Shown: piece by piece, positions 6,721 through 9,403 of the stretch | Layout of the letters: each line of letters opens with the position of its first letter | Position numbering within the stretch: position 1 is the first letter of the stretch | From: Erysipelotrichia bacterium | GTDB taxonomy: Bacteria; Bacillota_I; Bacilli_A; Erysipelotrichales; Erysipelotrichaceae | DNA: 9,403 bases | Assembly: GCA_009916335.1 (NCBI GenBank) | Contig: SAAR01000125.1 | Coordinates: 1 to 9,403, forward strand | Reading direction: 5' to 3' | Position numbers and translations under genes: made by a program | Notes under the pieces: model-generated | Databases searched by the model: none | What the model was told of the DNA's origin: nothing | Seen by the model: the letters and a program-made list of their open reading frames with translations, nothing else

Positions 6721-6783
6721 TAGATATTTTGAGTATGATAGCATAAATTGCAAATAAACTATAATTTTTTATAGATATTTTGA
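6721..6783. repeat. 12-bp direct repeat pair and small inverted repeat in the gap before the ATPase gene
   Basis: TAGATATTTTGA occurs at 6721-6732 and again at 6772-6783, 51 bases apart start to start (about five helical turns). Between them lies the inverted repeat CTATAATTTTTTATAG (6759-6774), with 6-bp arms and a 4-base loop. The repeats bracket the proposed -10 element. They could be paired operator sites, although chance is not excluded in such AT-rich DNA. Confidence 0.4.
6735..6743 (-). promoter_or_regulatory. Possible extended -10 promoter for the AAA+ ATPase gene
   Basis: The minus strand has TGCTATCAT, an extended -10 (TGn plus TATCAT at 6740-6735), 23 bases upstream of the GTG start. 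The hexamer 17 bases further upstream (TATAGT) is a poor -35, but -35 elements are often weak in AT-rich epsilon-type bacteria. The element sits in the only sizeable gap before this gene, so a separate promoter for the ATPase is plausible. Confidence 0.35.
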
Positions 6784-6820
6784 TATAAGTTTATTTATTG
6801 GTTATTTAAAACCTATATAG

Positions 6821-9352
6821 TCATATTTCGCCTAACCTAAAAATCTTCTCAAACTTTTTAAACTTTCCAACTTTAGTTTCTCTATTAGAAATAATCTTAT
6901 CAATTTCAGCAAAATCAGAAATGATTTCAAAAAATTCTTCAATTTTTTCATCACTTTCATTTGATATGCACATAAAGTAAGCATTTTCAAAAATATCAAA
7001 ATCAATATCCAAATACTCCAATGGCATCACATCATTTACAAAGAGATTGAGACTAAGATGATTTCTGAGCTTGTTGAGCTTTTCTATATCCTTAGCATTC
7101 CTAACATCGATAGCAATTATATCAATATCATTTTGCTTCAATCCCTCTACATGTAAGATTGCACGGCTCAAATATTCTGCATCGTTGTCTAAAAGCATCA
7201 CTTTATCGATCTTGATATTCAACTGTTTTTCTCTAATATAATCCAATACCAACATCGATCCAATACCTTGCCCGCATCCCCAGTCTATGAGTAAGATAGT
7301 TTGTCCATCAACTCTTTCTAAAAATTGCTCCAGTGCATCATAGATAAGTGCTTTATGCATTTTCCCATCTTCAGCTAAATACGCTTGCATTTCATCTGCG
7401 TGATTCTCATCGACAAGATTATTGCAGTATCTTCTTATTTTTTCAAATGATGGGTTTTGCATAGATTGGATGTGGGCTGCATAGGCGCTTTCTTCCATTT
7501 TGATGCCGTTGCTATCATCTTCGTCTGTGTCTAAAGTATTATCGGAAGAATCGTCCTCTTCTGATAAGTCCTCTTCATTACTTTCCTCTAAAACACTTTT
7601 AGCCTCTTCTTTAAGCCTTTGGATCTCTTTTTGTAATTCACTTTTTAACGCTTCAAAGTACGCATCCCAATCATCAAGTTCTAAGATGGTTTGATAGGTA
7701 TCATCTTCTTTGATGGTCTCTATTTCCGATTCTGTTTGTGCTATATTGTTCTTGTATTCTTTTATTTTTTCTTTTAGAAGTTCTTTGTCGGCGATGCTAT
7801 CGCTTGTGAGTTCAAATCCAGAACCGCTTTCAAGCGAAGCAAGGATTTTTTGAACATTTTTAAGATCTTTCTTGCTATACGCATGGTTAAGTTCTTGCAT
7901 AAGCTTATGGGCTTTTTCTTTTAGTTCATCAGGAACAATGTCAGGATGGCACAAGCGAGCAGCTTTTTTATAAAGTTTTTTGAGTTCTACTTTTTCATTT
8001 TCATTAAGGGTAAAGATATCTTTGTGTGCCTCTTGTATCTGCTCATAGTCATTTGTGTATTCTTCGTATTGGCTCTTTACCTCTTCGTACTCTTCGTCCA
8101 GCTCATCATTTTCCATAAATGATTTTATCTTTTGGAGTTCTTCTTCTTGTGAAATCAGATCTTTTTCAAGTCCATCCAATGCTTTTTGTAGCTCTTCATG
8201 TGCCTCTAAAAGTTCATTGTAGTTTTCATCATCTTCATCGAGTTCGTCAAGTTGCTCTTCTAGCTGAGAAAGTGTTTCTTTCAGTTCATTGATCGTATCT
8301 TTTGTATCTTCTAAAGTTTTAAAGTCCTCTTGATATTGGTCTTTACATGTACGCTTTTTGATGGTTTTATGATGCAGTATCTCTTTTTTAAGATTTAAAA
8401 TTGACTTTATGAGTTCTCCCAATTGAAGATTGTATTGTTGGTTAAATTCTTCGATATCATTGAGACACTCTACTTTTTTTTCTATCAATTCTTGAAGCTT
8501 ATTTTCTAATTTTTTTAATTCTTTTTTTAATTTTTCAAGTTCTTTATCTTGAACAACTTCTATATCTTTATTTACACTTGGCTTCTTTTGAAGTAGTTGA
8601 GCGATAAATGTTTTTTGAGTTTTCTCATCTATGTGTAAGTGTTTCATTATTTCTAACATCATAGTATAGTGCGCCTCGTAAAATACACCATCAACAGTGG
8701 TTATTTTTACAAGCTTTTGTAAAAAAATAGTGATATCTCTTAGTGCTGTTATTGGCAGGCTTTTGCACAGGTATTCAATATTGGATGTGATGTCTTTTTC
8801 TCGGTTAACTATTTTGTTACCATAAACTTCTCTAAAATTTGTATCCACATGCATATCATCAATGATCTGACCAATATAGATGGCTTCATTTGGAGAAATA
8901 AAGCCATCTGATTTTGCTATTTTTGCCAGTAGTGCAATTAAAATGCCGTTATTGGATGTAAGTATTGAATCATAATATGCCTCCGACTGTATATAATAAC
9001 CTCCTTTGTTATCAAAGCCATTTTTATCAAAGCCATTTTTATCAAAGCCATTTTTATCAAAGCCATTTACATCATAACCATTTTTATTGAAGCCAAAATA
9101 GTTGTATCCATTTACATCATATTTTTTTTCTGTTTTTTTATTGATCTTGTCTTCGCTCCAACCATCATAGTCCCATCCGTAAATATCATATTTTGAGTAA
9201 GTCTTCTTATTGAACTTATGTACACTCCATCCCCTGATATCAAAGCCCCATGTATCATATTTTGTGCGAGTTTTTTTATGAATGCCATCTGTTCGCCATT
9301 CACCTCCTACGAAAGATAAATTTTGAATAAAATCTTTTATACTTTTAAACAT
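6821..9352 (-). CDS. Multidomain protein: 23-residue repeats, TerB-like, coiled coil, J domain, methyltransferase-like
   Basis: An 843-residue protein, numbered from ATG 9352. Residues about 15-118 are repeats: three 23-residue units (KKT-x3-KYD-x2-G-[FWY]-x3-G-[FW]), then NGYDVNGF and a run of FDKNG units. Residues about 130-255 are a TerB-like helical domain with acidic loops at KSDGFISPNE and TTVDGVFYEAH. Long charged coiled coils cover about 265-445. A J domain spans about 448-505, with helix II YKKAARLC, the HPD triad (469-471) and helix III; this motif is the contact for Hsp70-type chaperones. A second coiled coil and an acidic tract (about 585-615) lead to a C-terminal SAM-methyltransferase-like domain (about 630-843) with intact motif I, DWGCGQG (690-696), and an acidic strand end (LLDND). 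TerB plus J is known from DjlA-type proteins, but the methyltransferase-like module and repeats are not. ATG 9352 is chosen over the in-frame TTG at 9358 because AGGA at 9360-9363 sits 7 bases from the ATG. The protein is cytoplasmic, and its substrate is unknown. Confidence 0.8.
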   Translation of the reverse strand: MFKSIKDFIQNLSFVGGEWRTDGIHKKTRTKYDTWGFDIRGWSVHKFNKKTYSKYDIYGWDYDGWSEDKINKKTEKKYDVNGYNYFGFNKNGYDVNGFDKNGFDKNGFDKNGFDNKGGYYIQSEAYYDSILTSNNGILIALLAKIAKSDGFISPNEAIYIGQIIDDMHVDTNFREVYGNKIVNREKDITSNIEYLCKSLPITALRDITIFLQKLVKITTVDGVFYEAHYTMMLEIMKHLHIDEKTQKTFIAQLLQKKPSVNKDIEVVQDKELEKLKKELKKLENKLQELIEKKVECLNDIEEFNQQYNLQLGELIKSILNLKKEILHHKTIKKRTCKDQYQEDFKTLEDTKDTINELKETLSQLEEQLDELDEDDENYNELLEAHEELQKALDGLEKDLISQEEELQKIKSFMENDELDEEYEEVKSQYEEYTNDYEQIQEAHKDIFTLNENEKVELKKLYKKAARLCHPDIVPDELKEKAHKLMQELNHAYSKKDLKNVQKILASLESGSGFELTSDSIADKELLKEKIKEYKNNIAQTESEIETIKEDDTYQTILELDDWDAYFEALKSELQKEIQRLKEEAKSVLEESNEEDLSEEDDSSDNTLDTDEDDSNGIKMEESAYAAHIQSMQNPSFEKIRRYCNNLVDENHADEMQAYLAEDGKMHKALIYDALEQFLERVDGQTILLIDWGCGQGIGSMLVLDYIREKQLNIKIDKVMLLDNDAEYLSRAILHVEGLKQNDIDIIAIDVRNAKDIEKLNKLRNHLSLNLFVNDVMPLEYLDIDFDIFENAYFMCISNESDEKIEEFFEIISDFAEIDKIISNRETKVGKFKKFEKIFRLGEI
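9012..9069 (-). repeat. Perfect 15-bp tandem repeat (FDKNG units) inside the large multidomain gene
   Basis: The 15-base unit ATCAAAGCCATTTTT (plus strand) repeats almost four times without a mismatch from 9012 to 9069, encoding consecutive FDKNG pentapeptides. Related but diverged units lie on the high-coordinate side (NGYDVNGF, NKNGYD). Because the unit is a multiple of three, slippage changes repeat number without breaking the frame. The complete identity of the copies points to recent expansion. Confidence 0.9.
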
Positions 9353-9364
9353 TTTCAATTCCTG

Positions 9365-9403
9365 TTACTTTAAATAATCACTCAACAATATCTCTTTTTT
9401 CTT
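9365..9403 (-). CDS. Possible 3' end of an upstream gene (cut by window edge)
   Basis: The first minus-strand frame from the right edge reads KKKEILLSDYLK and stops at TAA (9367-9365), 12 bases before the ATG at 9352. The other two frames on that strand both stop sooner. A lysine-rich, helix-like tail followed by a ribosome site and the next ATG is a common operon junction, but only 12 codons are visible, so this stays tentative. If real, the large multidomain gene is not the first gene of its operon. Confidence 0.4.
   Translation of the reverse strand, partial: KKKEILLSDYLK

Noticed and set aside
6759..6774. Inverted repeat as a transcription terminator after the large gene
   Set aside because: The stem is six A/T-rich pairs with no GC core, and the run after it is not a clear T-tract on the minus strand.
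9012..9069. Short regularly spaced repeats resembling a CRISPR array
   Set aside because: The 15-bp units abut with no spacers and encode in-frame FDKNG repeats within a long open frame.
9353..9358. TTG start two codons upstream for the large multidomain protein
   Set aside because: The AGGA at 9360-9363 would be only one base from it, while it is 7 bases from ATG 9352.

Overview
This is an AT-rich window with one dense run of genes, all on the minus strand, so transcription goes from high to low coordinates. AT-rich codon use, short polycistronic spacing and the presence of an archaeal-type AAA+/PD-(D/E)XK ATPase would fit a Campylobacterota-like bacterium (for example a Sulfurimonas or Arcobacter relative). 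That placement is an inference and was not tested. There are no rRNA, tRNA, CRISPR, transposase or phage structural genes.

Layout in transcription order: (1) the last codons of an upstream gene (9403-9365, tentative); (2) an 843-residue protein with 23-residue N-terminal repeats, a perfect 15-bp tandem repeat, a TerB-like domain, long coiled coils, a J domain with HPD, an acidic stretch and a C-terminal SAM-methyltransferase-like domain (9352-6821); (3) an AAA+ ATPase with a PD-(D/E)XK-like C-terminus, set apart by gaps of about 110 bp on each side (6711-5224); (4) a regulatory gap with a 15-bp perfect palindrome and a 16-codon leader ORF with a strong ribosome site, whose stop overlaps the next start; (5) a small cytoplasmic leucine-rich-repeat protein (5106-4567); (6) a TerB-like protein (GTG start, 4565-3729); (7) a 25-codon ORF in a duplicated copy of the TerB gene's 3' end (3732-3655); (8) an unrecognised 274-residue protein (3652-2828); (9) a YaaW/UPF0174-like protein with a hydrophobic Gly-rich segment, fused to the same methyltransferase-like domain as gene 2 (2826-1393); (10) a compact SF1 (UvrD/Rep-like) helicase (1389-304); (11) the N-terminal 100 residues of an unrecognised protein (302-1, cut by the window edge).

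Genes 5 to 11 are spaced by 1 to 3 bases or joined by stop/start overlaps and read as one translationally coupled operon. The most interesting point is that a roughly 205-residue methyltransferase-like module appears twice in the locus, on two unrelated N-terminal architectures: a TerB-J-domain scaffold and a UPF0174 membrane-type protein. With a stand-alone TerB protein, an LRR protein, a helicase and a nuclease-like ATPase nearby, this looks like an undescribed TerB-linked stress-response or defence-type system. The domain calls come from motifs seen in the sequence. The system-level function is inference.
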